Positions 10,392 to 20,685 of a stretch of 21,109 nt of DNA are shown here, piece by piece. This DNA comes from Bigelowiella natans CCMP2755. Taxonomy: Eukaryota > Cercozoa > Chlorarachniophyceae. The stretch covers positions 1-21,109 of the forward strand of contig ADNK01003471.1 in the NCBI GenBank assembly GCA_000320545.1, in the 5' to 3' direction. A program made the translations under genes and the position numbers. Under the pieces are notes generated by a model that saw only the letters and a program-made list of their open reading frames with translations, made no database searches and had not been told where the DNA came from. How positions within the stretch are numbered: the first letter of the stretch is position 1; each line of letters opens with the position of its first letter.

Positions 10392-12126
10392 GCTGTGTTT
10401 GGACTTCTTTTTGTGTTGTTGATGATGATTTTATCTTCTCCCAGGTGGTAAAGCTGTTTTGGTCAATGGCACGCCTCTCTGCGAAATGGCCGGTTAGATC
10501 ATCATGTTCTTCTTCGTCTTCGCTATTACTACTATTAGTAGCACTAGTAACAGTAGTATTAGTTCCATTTGTACCACATGCATAGTATTATATAACACAC
10601 AGCCCTTTCACTGCTACTGTTGCACTTCTATTTGCATAAATCCCTTGAATTTGCGAAATTAACATATGTACGTGTCTATAAAAAAGATCAAATATTGACT
10701 TCTACTACTATTATCACTACTACTACTACTACTACTACTACTACACATATGCTGCTGCAGTGATAAAAGCTAAGATAATGCTATATATTGCATGATCAGG
10801 TCGGATTGGTGCGTAGTTTGCAAGAAAATGTAGCATCTGCTCACCCAAAAGCCTTGACTCCAGGTGGTATTGCTGGTTACTGCATCTGCCAACAGAGTTG
10901 CTATGATAACGATAACGATAACAGCAGAACCTTATATTTATTCAGACACAACACAGTAAAACAACCAATACTGCACAGTATCATCATTATTATCACCATC
11001 ATCATCATCATTATCATCATTATTATCATCATAATTGTCACTGGTGAAGTCGCTACAATCTTGTTGATGACGATTCGAAAAGCTTATATTATATCATTAT
11101 TAACACTATTAATCATCATCATCATTATCATGATTATGATCATCATCACAGGGCTTGTTGGCACTATGCTGTGGTCTCTTGCAAAAACTAAGTATCAGGT
11201 ACTACACACACACACACGCGCGCGCGCACAACTATGCTGCTGCTGCTGCTGCTGCTGCTCTGTAAGATCTTGTTGATGTTCTTCTACTAGGTAATATAGA
11301 CCTCCATCAACTCTGTTAATATGTAATAAATATTATTAGGCTATATCGGCTGAATTCATAGATGCGACGGAAAAGTGTATTGTCAATGCCGGCTCCTCCT
11401 CCTCCCCCTCCTCATCGTCGTCATCATCATCGTCGTCAACACCCGTACAGTCTAGGGAAAAACTTGACTCTTATGCCGTGTCGCAGACACTCTGGGGGTA
11501 CTATTATTCAATTACGTGATGATTCGTATTTGCAGCAGTGATGTGTTGATCCCCTTTCAATCACAAACATCTTACTACCATCATCGTCATCATTGTCACC
11601 ACCATCATAATACCATCCTCCTCCTCCTCCTCCTCATCATCATCAGGTGGGCCAGCTTACAACACCATCCTCAGCAGGAGACATTGGATCTACTAGAAGA
11701 CAAAGTATTCATTACCAGCTTCTTTCATATACAACCCTACACATGCACACAAATACACAAGGGAGGGGGGGAAAGAGGTGGGAAAAAATTGGAATCAATG
11801 GTGCTGTTTGCAATTATCAGGTGGAGAAAAATTTAAACCGGCTGCAACCAACAAACATCGCCAATACGCTCTGGGCATTTGCACGGTACTACTTCTGTTT
11901 GCAGCAGCACTTCTCATTTGATGAAGATGGTAATAATGCGTTTTGATCCCCATCGATTAGGTTGGGTCATACACCTAAGATGCCACTACTCCATGCACTT
12001 GAAGAACAATCAGAGGTAGTAGTAGTAATAATATAGAAAGGAAATGATATTAAGTTCCTGCGCGAAGAATGTGATAGTATCTTATCATCATACCGATAAT
12101 ATCATCATATGTACTGATACAAACAC

Positions 12127-12190
<64 letters not shown>

Positions 12191-12267
12191 GATGAACGTG
12201 ATGGTGAGACATTTTGAATAGTCATCATTTTTATATATGTAATCGATCAAACAAAAATACTTAATTG

Positions 12268-12298
<31 letters not shown>

Positions 12299-12484
12299 CA
12301 CTACAGGCAAAGGGAATCTCTCGATTATCACCCCAAAACATTGGGGAAATGCTATGGGCCTTTGGTAGGATGGACTACAGGTACACTAGTAGTAGTATCA
12401 ACATGTTCTTGTTATAGTAATATATACTTGTAACGCTCAGTAGAGAATTAGTACGGTGATGATTGATGATGACAACAATCACAT

Positions 12485-12528
<44 letters not shown>

Positions 12529-12798
12529 ATGATGATAATATGTTTGAACAAAGGCCTGGAATATCATTTCTAAACGAGATTGAGACCAGGGCATACGCTA
12601 TCAAGGAGGTGCAGATACATTGTATAATATATATATATATATATATATATTGGTGGTAGTGATGATGACGATGATGACGATGATGACGATGATGACGATG
12701 ATGATAGGGTTTCTCTGCTCGAGACGTATCAAACACCATATGGGCCTATGGGAAACTATCTGCTCTTCCAGGATCGGTAGTGCTAGTTACTATTAGTT

Positions 12799-12830
<32 letters not shown>

Positions 12831-12964
12831 CCCATTACTACTACAACTACTACTACTACTAATACTACTACCACTACTCCTCTCGAGAAATTGAGAAAGA
12901 ATCAATCACCATTGAGTTGTTCAATATCCGGATGATCTACCAAAACACATTTGCAGCAAGCACG

Positions 12965-12998
<34 letters not shown>

Positions 12999-13833
12999 CA
13001 TCATCATCATCATTAGGCTCTATCCTCAAGTCTAGAGCAGAGCGTCAGCCTTAATCTGGAACGCTTCACCTCCCAAGACCTCGTCAACCTGCTATGGGGT
13101 ATGAATCAATGTATGCATGTATGGATGGTGTATCATCGATGTACAATAATATCACTGCTACCACCACCACGATCACCATCATATCACAGTTGTAGTAGTA
13201 GTTACGTATTATACCTCTCGAGAGTACAACAAGACGAAGAGTACATACGATAGGATACGATAACAACTGTGGAATAGGGTGTATACAGGAGGAGCCAAGA
13301 ATCGATCTAATGTTCTTCTTCTTCTTCCATGATGATATAATAGGCTATGCGAAATTGTCATTTGTACCTGGCGGTGGATCACCTGGTAGTAAGGCCTGTG
13401 AGGGGGGGCTTGAGGGAGGCTATGGACGATAGAATAATAATGATGATGATGATAAGGAGGAGGAGGAGGAGGAGGAGGAGGATGATGAAAATCACAGCAT
13501 ATAAAATGATAGCAAACAACTTACATCTATCATGCTCATTTTATATATTGTTTGAATAAATATAACTGTGCTTGAACGAAGCACATGCCCTCTAATAGAT
13601 AAGCTTAATACTTCAACCAATATATCTCGGTAGTACTTGCAAATCGGTTCTTAATATAACCTGCTTCCACATGTATGTACACTGATACAGACGAAAGCAC
13701 TCTGCTACTATCGCTCTACGACAAGGTGCAAACAATTACTCAGTGACCAAGAAGAAGATGAAGAAGAAGAAGAAGAAGAAGAAGACAAGAAGAACCAGAA
13801 CCAAATGATGCCATATTATTTCATGTTGTCAAT

Positions 13834-13868
<35 letters not shown>

Positions 13869-15165
13869 TTCATAACCCTCTTGCTAAAGGTTCATAACCA
13901 GTTAAGGAGTTTCAGTGGACAAGGTGGTGACAGCAGTTGATCCTATACATACAATATATAGTACTCAAACAACACCTATTAGTAGTAGTAGTAGTATTGG
14001 ATTGATGGTTGCTTACTAGTAGTACATGGAAAAAAGATGATGTTCTTGGCATTATGCTACAACTACCACGATTAGACAGCTGTTTACTAGTAGTATAGAG
14101 ATCAAAGATGTTTGTTGTTGTTGTTAGCATTTTCTCCTTTTTCTCCTTTTTCTTCTTTTTCGTCTTATTTATTTGTTGTGATGACTAATCAGGAGTGTCA
14201 TCGTTATTGTGGGCTTTTGCCCGTTTGAAGTTCAATCCAGCTGTAAAGGCTGGTACTGGTGCCAAAGCGTCTTCTTCTTCTTCTTCTTCTTCTTCTTCTT
14301 CTATCGTTCAACAATCGTCTGTGGGCGAGCGAAACAATCGCCTCGACGCCATAAGCAAGCAGGTACATCATCCGTACAATTTTATTACTACTTATTATAC
14401 AGCTATAAAAATTAAGCTTCTGTAAAAAAGGTTTGGTGGAAAATTCTACATATTTTTATGATCGCACATGTAGCACCAGAGGGTGTCTGTATTGTGTGCT
14501 TTTCAACAATAGTTGATAAATCCAGCGAGCAATGCTGCAAGAACCTTATGATCGATGATGATGATGATGATAAATTGCTTTTATAGTTTACTTACTTCGT
14601 CGGCATATCGTTGGTTCAATCACTTTTTATCATTAACATTATCATCTTTATTAGTAGTTGTATTAGTACTACCTTCATCGTAATCTTCATTTTTCTCATG
14701 ACTATCAGTATCATCATCATCGTCATCATCATCATTTCTTCTTCTTCTTGTTCTTCTTATTCGAGTGTTGACATGCTGTTCTTCCTACTAGATTCTTGTC
14801 AACGTGGATCATCTAGACAGCATTGAAGTAACAAAACAACAATATCAATAATAGAACTAACTGCGACAACGAAGAGTAAAGAACTTATAATTGCTGTTTA
14901 TACGTCCAACATCTACTGTTCCTACTCCCACTTGTGAAAAGAAGAGGCTCCTTCATCAACACAGCATAATTATCATTCATCATCATCTTCATCTTCATCT
15001 TCTTCTTCTTCTTGTTTCAGGTAACCAATATTTTATGGTCCTTTCCCCAGTTGCAGTTCAGACCGAAAGACACCGTTTTAGCGGCATTAGAGGTATCAAC
15101 TGTCACGTGGGTTCATCACACCCTTAAGACTGTATGTGGTACAATGCACGAGAATGCATTGATGG

Positions 15166-15200
<35 letters not shown>

Positions 15201-16366
15201 CAAATGAGAGGGAGGAAGGAAGGAGGGAAGGAAGTTTAATGAAATATTTTGATGATTGAGGCATTTCATCCTATTCTTATTCTACTAATACTCCTACCTC
15301 TATTTCCTCAATTTATTCATCATCTGCTAACCTATCTCTGCTGCTACTGATGATAGTGATACAAAAGAACTCTTAACAAACTATACTACTTGTCGTGATT
15401 TTGATGATGGGATAGGCTCAGGCAATGTCCCAGGTTTCGGATTTTGATGCCCGAAATGTAGCTACGCTACTAAGTGCATTTGCAAAGCTTGCATATCCCC
15501 CTCAGACTCATCTCATGAGAAGGTGTGTGTGTGTGTGTGTGTCAGGAAGATACAGAGAATATAGAGGCCTCGTCTGATGAAATATGTCGTTCTTAAAATT
15601 GTCTTTGTTAAGTGTCCTCGTGTCCTCTATCTTATCTTTTAACTCCTCCTTCATTCCTTCTCCTCTTTCTATCAGATTAGAGCAGCATGCCTACACTGAG
15701 ATCGAGTTATTCGACTCTCAAGCTGTAGCTAATCTCTTCTGGGCCTTTGCAAAGCTAGGGTATTTCCTTGTTATCAACTAAAGCAGCAGCACCCACGAAC
15801 TGTCTGCTTGTATTTATCACCCACAACACAATATTTGATACAACAACAACATCAACTACTGATGGTGGAAGTGCATATTGCAACCGCCTCTGCCTAATCT
15901 CCCCTCTCGCACCCATCATGATTATGATAGCTATGATTATCACGATTGTTAGGTATAAGCCTGGAGTTGATCTTGTGCAGGCAATGGAAGGTAGGAAGTT
16001 TTGAGAGTGTTCTATCGATCAGTTGCTGCTGCTGCTGCTGCACAGTTGTTGTTGTTGTTGATAATGGTGTTGTTGTTGTGCTCGCTCATGTTTAAAACAA
16101 TAACTACTTCGTCGTCATCATCATCATCATCATCATTATTATCTTTATCATCGCTGCTACTTTGATTCAGGCTGCATTGAAAGGCAGATCGAGTCATTCA
16201 ATTCCCAAGGCATAAGTAACATGCTGTGGGCATGGAATAAGCTGCATCACACACCAGGAGAATCTGTCACTCAAGCTATTCTTAAACGCACTTCGACCTC
16301 GTCAATGAGTTTTCGCCGATGGGTGTTGCTAACTCACTTTATGGGTATTATGATGATATTGCTGCT

Positions 16367-16397
<31 letters not shown>

Positions 16398-16784
16398 ATG
16401 ATGGTAGTAACACTAGCTGATTACGTCGTCATTCACATCACACATATCCGCAGATTCAGTAAGCTTGGAGTTATCGTGCCACCCCTCCTTCTTGACTTAT
16501 TTGAGAAGAGAGCAGGGGATGCAATGGCACAATTCACACCTCAGGCCATAGCCATATCTCTCACAGGTACTACTTGTTGTTCTTTACAGAGAAGAACACC
16601 AGGAAAAACCGATAATACCTTAGGATGCGACTTTTTAAGATGTGTGTTGTGCGGTGTGGTGGGATGGGAGAGACATCTTGTTTTTATGTTTATTTACAGC
16701 CTTTCGAAAACTGAATCACCCTCTCTCGCGAAAGACCTTGGATGGTATAATAGTCATTACGTCTTCACATACACTCGCATGGTG

Positions 16785-16848
<64 letters not shown>

Positions 16849-17075
16849 AATTCTACTAGTGGTCATCATACGTCTCTTATAAGAAGATAGAGAGTCATAA
16901 AGGAAGGACTTTTGGTAGATCTTCCTCCTCGTCGTCCTCCTCCTCCTCCTCACTTGAAACGATGCAATGAAATCAGGTTTTCAACGGCGTGCAGTGGCCT
17001 TAGCAGCTTCTACCAAGCCATCCGAGAAGACTACAATCCTTAGCAGCTTAGATCGAATGGGGGTAGGAAGGAAGG

Positions 17076-17107
<32 letters not shown>

Positions 17108-17251
17108 TAGCAGCAACCATTTGGAGTCGTAGTCGTAGTAGTAGTAGTAGTAGTAGTTGTTGTTGTTGTTGCAGTTGTAGAATAAGTGAACCAACAAAGA
17201 CAAATGTTTAAGATTTGTTTGTGATATGTTTTATGATATGTGTTTGTGTGC

Positions 17252-17293
<42 letters not shown>

Positions 17294-17303
17294 GAGAGAG
17301 AGA

Positions 17304-17346
<43 letters not shown>

Positions 17347-18719
17347 TTTGCATTTTATTTCTCATACACCTTCCCCCTACCCTCCTCCTCACTCTCCCCC
17401 TCGTGATCGATCTTATTTATTACCTCTCCCTGTATAAGGTGACTCCCTCCAGAGACCTGATAACAGCCTATGAGGCGGCAACAAACCGTGCCATCAGTTC
17501 CCTTGATAGCGACGATGCATCGGAGCTGCTTTGGGCTTTAGCCAGACTAGGTGAGGAGTTTGTGTAACACACACTTCACAAGTATAGTAACCTAAATAAC
17601 AAGAGGCGACAACAAACAGACAACCAACTACAATGAGTGATGATTAACATCAAAACTAATCTTATCTATTAAAAAGGCCATCGTCCAAGTAACAGCCTCT
17701 TTGCAGCACTTGAGGAGGTAGTAGTAAATATAGGGAGGTGATAATGAAGATGATGATGATGATGATGATGATGATGACAAGAGGAGAGATATAGACATCA
17801 ACGGCGTTATCGATCTTTCACCGTTTGCGGAGATGGAGATGTTTGTGTTCAGATATTGATAAATAACGACTATGTTCTACTAATTGCGTACTACTCAATA
17901 ACTACTAATTACAATACACTGTAATGTCGTTTGTAGGCTCTGGCTACTCACATAAATCATATCAGCAGCGACGACGTTGCAGGGGTGATGATGATGATGA
18001 TATTGATGATGATAATGATGATGATGATGATGATGATGATGAAATAAGTCATTTCGACTATGCTAAAGGTAGTATTTATCAACATGATTACATACGTATA
18101 TTCAAGCACAAGTTTAGAAGGTAAGGACAACCAGTCGTTGCTATAATTATAGCGATCATAATCATAATCATAGTCCTCCTAATCATCACCGTTTCGATCA
18201 TTGTTTCAACGATACGTTCAGGTATGGTGGGCATTGGCTCGCATTAAAGCAGAACCTTCTGTCGGATTTTTAAGGTATGTAGCTAAGGGAGGAGGAGGCA
18301 GGAGAAAGGGGGGGGGATAGTTTGTGATGCCATGCTGCCGCCTCCTTTCCTTTTTGTGATATGAGTAACGTTTGTTCTCGGGCACATAAAATCAGGATCT
18401 TGGAACAAAGGACGTTTGAAGTACAGAAGGTTTTGCTGCCTCGATAGTAGTCACGATTCGAAACGATGGATATTTCTTACATAATGACCAACATAAAGTC
18501 TATGATGTGCACGCAAATGACTTGCGCCCTGCTGTTACATTTGCGTAATATCCCCTCACTTTACATATTCACCATTGATCTCATCAGAACTATCATTATC
18601 ATCATTATCATCATTTCTATAAATTTCAGTCTCTGAGCGAAAATGAGCTGAAGGACGTTCGTTGGGCGATTTCAAAGATGCCACATGTAGATTCTAACTT
18701 ATTTTCGAAGCTAGCGTAA
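4351..18719 (+). CDS. OPR-like (octotricopeptide) repeat protein, 48 exons
   Basis: One long gene reconstructed from GT..AG exons; the exon table is in the segment entries below. It gives about 1,567 codons ending at TAA 18717-18719. Its core is about 25 copies of a ~38-residue helix-turn-helix repeat with motifs such as [32 protein letters not shown] and [16 protein letters not shown]. Such repeats define OPR proteins of algae, which bind organelle RNAs and govern their stability, splicing or translation; they resemble the repeats of FASTK/RAP proteins. No RAP domain follows the last repeat. The N-terminus looks like an ER-type signal followed by a basic segment, which would suit import into a secondary plastid, although mitochondrial targeting is not excluded. 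Introns run from 75 to 429 nt and hold most of the microsatellites. Donors are often GTAGTA or GTAA, and acceptors CAG or TAG. Existence of the gene is near certain; single boundaries are less so. Confidence 0.9.
4611..4769. repeat. (TTC)n array followed by (ATC)n
   Basis: About 40 TTC/CTT triplets (4611-4731, with rare CTC breaks) followed by about a dozen ATC units. This is the longest triplet array in the window and fills most of intron 1 of the OPR-like gene. In other frames it translates to runs of Phe, Leu or, on the minus strand, Lys; none of these is taken as a protein. Confidence 0.95.
5295..6579 (+). other. OPR gene exons 3-8: divergent repeats
   Basis: Exons 5295-5383, 5475-5570, 5724-5784, 5957-6042, 6225-6314 and 6495-6579. 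Joined, they read [26 protein letters not shown], then [56 protein letters not shown], and [15 protein letters not shown]. Each junction restores both phase and the repeat pattern. For example, splicing at CTT|GTAATT after 5784 rejoins IATL to AVSLSKL exactly, whereas a later donor (5807) breaks the frame. Confidence 0.8.
5398..5417. repeat. C20 homopolymer
   Basis: Uninterrupted run of 20 C in intron 3 of the OPR-like gene. Confidence 0.9.
6704..6723. repeat. C20 homopolymer
   Basis: Second uninterrupted run of 20 C, in intron 8 of the OPR-like gene, followed by a CT run. Confidence 0.9.
6845..7638 (+). other. OPR gene exons 9-10: large low-complexity insertion
   Basis: Exon 9 (6845-7234) starts [15 protein letters not shown], completing the second half of the repeat begun in exon 8. 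It then runs into about 110 codons rich in Thr, Ala, Ser and Lys, probably disordered, and ends QYQVNT at a GTGAGT donor. Exon 10 (7482-7638) gives [14 protein letters not shown], then a helical segment with [20 protein letters not shown]. An alternative acceptor 9 nt further in (7490) would also keep frame. Confidence 0.75.
7855..9776 (+). other. OPR gene exons 11-16: divergent repeats with Ser and Thr runs
   Basis: Exons 7855-8102, 8233-8355, 8649-8736, 8988-9065, 9301-9585 and 9703-9776. Motifs include [46 protein letters not shown] and [16 protein letters not shown]; the last W codon is split T|GG across an intron. Exon 15 then has (TCC)n-encoded Ser runs flanking [17 protein letters not shown], and exon 16 has a short Thr run (ACG array) before [11 protein letters not shown]. 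The exon 14 acceptor is a tandem CAGCAG (8985-8990), and exon 15 has two possible donors (9565 or 9585), so one or a few residues are uncertain. Confidence 0.68.
10174..10203. repeat. (TTG)n microsatellite
   Basis: Ten pure units in intron 17 of the OPR-like gene, just before the exon 18 acceptor. Confidence 0.93.
10354..10390. repeat. (CTG)n microsatellite
   Basis: About 12 units in intron 18 of the OPR-like gene. It can be read as Leu or Cys runs, but it lies between exons 18 and 19. Confidence 0.93.
12123..12185. repeat. (CA)n(TA)n compound microsatellite
   Basis: CA run changing into a TA run inside intron 25 of the OPR-like gene. Confidence 0.95.
12789..12878. repeat. Inverted (AGT)n / (ACT)n arrays
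   Basis: The left arm (12789-12830) is mostly AGT and the right arm (12834-12878) mostly ACT, separated by about three bases (CCC). Even the imperfect ends are partly complementary (TTAGTTGTAGTAG against CTACTACAACTAC). It lies in intron 28 of the OPR-like gene and could fold into a long hairpin. Confidence 0.85.
13749..13868. repeat. (GAA)n then (ATC)n arrays
   Basis: Two triplet arrays (about 13749-13785 and 13838-13868) in the 164-nt intron between the tiny exons 31 and 32. Confidence 0.9.
14792..16744 (+). other. OPR gene exons 34-41: canonical repeats
   Basis: Exons 14792-14827, 15021-15092, 15416-15522, 15676-15759, 15953-15990, 16171-16324, 16454-16566 and 16700-16744. They read [115 protein letters not shown], and [16 protein letters not shown]. 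The exon 39/40 junction is the poorest in the gene: the only phase-keeping donor is GTTGCT after 16324, and the repeat there comes out short. Confidence 0.8.
15161..15200. repeat. (ATG)n microsatellite
   Basis: About a dozen units in intron 35 of the OPR-like gene. Confidence 0.93.
16785..16845. repeat. (TA)n(TG)n compound microsatellite
   Basis: TA run changing into a TG run in intron 41 of the OPR-like gene. It is the reverse complement in kind of the array at 12123-12185. Confidence 0.95.
17254..17343. repeat. (GA)n array with GGAA breaks
   Basis: About 90 bp of near-pure GA in intron 42 of the OPR-like gene, with a few GAA or GGA interruptions. Confidence 0.95.
17984..18042. repeat. (ATG)n-rich array
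   Basis: ATG/GAT units directly after the exon 45 donor (GTGATG), giving a false Asp-rich frame. Confidence 0.9.
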
Positions 18720-19378
18720 TTATGCAGTAGAATATCATCTTACCTACTGCATTATCTCACGATCATGTAAATATCAACATCATTGCTTACAAGCTACGCT
18801 CAGAAGAAAATCTTGTTCTCGTGTTTCTGAAACTCGCATTACGCAGATTTTGCTTAAAAATGAAGATGTTGACTATGTACATTGCTATGGTGTCATTGGC
18901 AGCACATAGTAATAGCTAGATAGCTCGCATAACTACATGTCAAGATGGAAAGTCCACTCGTCCAATTCACTGCATTTTGTCACATTCTACACCTTCATGG
19001 GGCGGTAATCGCCCATATGCAGTGAGCGGCATACAAAGCACACTTCGCTGCTGGGCATCATTTGCATCTTGACACACATGCTGCAATGTTTCACAAGATG
19101 TCACAAAGACTACTGTGTGTGTTCTGTTTTGCTGTGTTCACAATGGATGCCAATGTTGTTGCATGTGCCAGTGCACATCTGCGACAAAGATACAGCAGTA
19201 ACGTGACCAACAGCTAGCTGCGACTTTGCTAATAGGAGCCATTAAGCACAGGCTCAATGAGCTACAGATGCTACAAAGCTGGTTATTGTTTATCAGTGCG
19301 TGTGGCTGCATAACATAAATGATTTCTGCAACCGCATCACACAGAGCACAGTAGCGTATGCTACAAAGACAATTACTT
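18720..19378. other. Convergent intergenic region
   Basis: This 659-bp space lies between the stops of the plus-strand OPR-like gene and the minus-strand gene to the right. It is the longest stretch nearly free of microsatellites. It should hold both 3' untranslated ends. I see no open frame of substance, no tRNA and no clear AATAAA signal. One hairpin (18996-19016) and two copies of ATGCTACAAAG (about 19268 and 19359) stand out. Confidence 0.5.
18996..19016. terminator. Hairpin in the convergent 3' region
   Basis: ATGGGGCG and CGCCCAT form a seven-base-pair stem with one bulged G around the loop GTAAT. The place, between two converging 3' ends, suits an RNA end-processing or stability element, but a role is not shown and a stem of this length can occur by chance. 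Confidence 0.25.
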
Positions 19379-19963
19379 CTATGGACTCATCCAACGAATC
19401 CTCTGAGGGACATCGTAAGGGATGATTTTATCTGTTTTTACTGTATCTTGTTCTAACACCTCACCTCCTCTCTTATCTACTACAACATCATTACTTATTG
19501 GTGTGCTCAAAGAAGAAATGTCCTTTATTTCCATGTCACGTTCAGGCTGCTTGGTTTCTTGTACCAGCAGCGATTTTCCTTGTCGTCTTGTCATCTTTCT
19601 CGCAACACCAACACCGTCTGAAATGATATTATGTCACACAGTCATGAATAATAAACCCCAACCAAAGCTGCATGTGCATGATGAATGCAGTGGGATATCA
19701 TCGCATAAGGAATAAACTATTCAAATAGGAGAACAACATTTTTTCCTCCTCCTTTTCCAATCCTTCTCTCTCCTCATTCCTGGTGCTATTACAACAATAA
19801 TATACGTCTTTCGAATATTACCAGAAGCAGCCTTTAATGGACCTTCAGTCAAGACTGAGACTCGCCCTCCCCTCCTTCTGTGATAGTAAGACGTAGGATC
19901 GAGTAGGGATGCCAGTCCCTCATCATGGTTTGCTGATGATGTTTCTGCTGCTGTTGCTGCTGC

Positions 19964-19997
<34 letters not shown>

Positions 19998-20192
19998 CTA
20001 GTGCTAGCATTACTTTGGTGCTGGTGCTGCTGCTGTTTGGATGATTTCCATGGTAGCGATGATGATGATGATGACTGTGATCTCCTCCTCCTCCTCCTCC
20101 ATGGTAGCGATGATGATGATGACTGTGAACTCCTCCTCCTCCTGTCCTGCTGCTGCTGTTGTTGTGGCCATTGTGATGCGGTATCATCATTG

Positions 20193-20229
<37 letters not shown>

Positions 20230-20536
20230 AAGATTGCCGGAGGAGCATGGGTTCATCATGGCCCTGTACCGTGGATGGGCGAGAAGAAGGGGGGGGTACT
20301 GGTAATAATATCTGCTGCTGCTGCTGTGTGCATGTAACACTTGATTGCTGCCGACTCATTTGTGGCGTTGGTACTACGCTAAAATTGTGGTCCAAAGCAA
20401 CACCAACACCAACACCAACACCACCAGCAGTAGTAGCAGTAGCAGTATTTGTCTGCGGGCAGATAGTGCTGCTGCTGCTATCACGCTGCTGCTGCTGCTG
20501 CTGCTGCTGTTGACGATGGTCGTTATACAGCCGCTT

Positions 20537-20572
<36 letters not shown>

Positions 20573-20653
20573 CTCATGAGAAGGTAGTTGGTGTTGGTTG
20601 TGACTGATGATGATGCTGCCACGGATTGATGGTGAAGGAAGGATTGAGCTTTT

Positions 20654-20685
<32 letters not shown>

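Larger units (their letters stand above)
9950..12015 (+). other. OPR gene exons 17-25: canonical repeats
   Basis: Exons 9950-10000, 10228-10311, 10445-10492, 10800-10863, 11152-11198, 11340-11497, 11647-11704, 11821-11885 and 11961-12015. They read [71 protein letters not shown], and [34 protein letters not shown]. Exon 22 (11340-11497) carries a Ser run from a TCC/TCA/TCG array. Phase closes at all junctions and each split codon gives the expected residue. Confidence 0.87.
12307..14362 (+). other. OPR gene exons 26-33: canonical repeats
   Basis: Exons 12307-12380, 12554-12608, 12708-12776, 13017-13098, 13344-13385, 13691-13725, 13890-13923 and 14193-14362. They read [108 protein letters not shown], then a Ser run from (TCT)n and a polar tail ending DAISKQ. 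Exons 31 and 32 are only 35 and 34 nt. The exon 30 donor (GTAGTA after 13385) is chosen because reading on reaches a stop at 13430. Confidence 0.83.
16977..18719 (+). other. OPR gene exons 42-48: last repeats and stop
   Basis: Exons 16977-17062, 17439-17550, 17677-17717, 17937-17984, 18222-18274, 18396-18429 and 18630-18719. They read [100 protein letters not shown], ending [11 protein letters not shown] and TAA. The protein ends inside or just after the final repeat, with no RAP domain or other tail. Confidence 0.87.

Noticed and set aside
10788-11276. Single 162-codon protein with long Ile runs
   Set aside because: It is read-through of an intron with ATC/ATT arrays between OPR exons 20 and 21; only its two ends are exonic.
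12661-12706. Regular GATGATGAC units resembling a spaced repeat array
   Set aside because: A plain minisatellite without spacers; not a CRISPR array, and the setting is a eukaryotic intron.
19422-19715. Plus-strand frame of 97 codons antisense to the right-hand gene
   Set aside because: The minus-strand terminal exon has better composition and joins in phase to the large exon.
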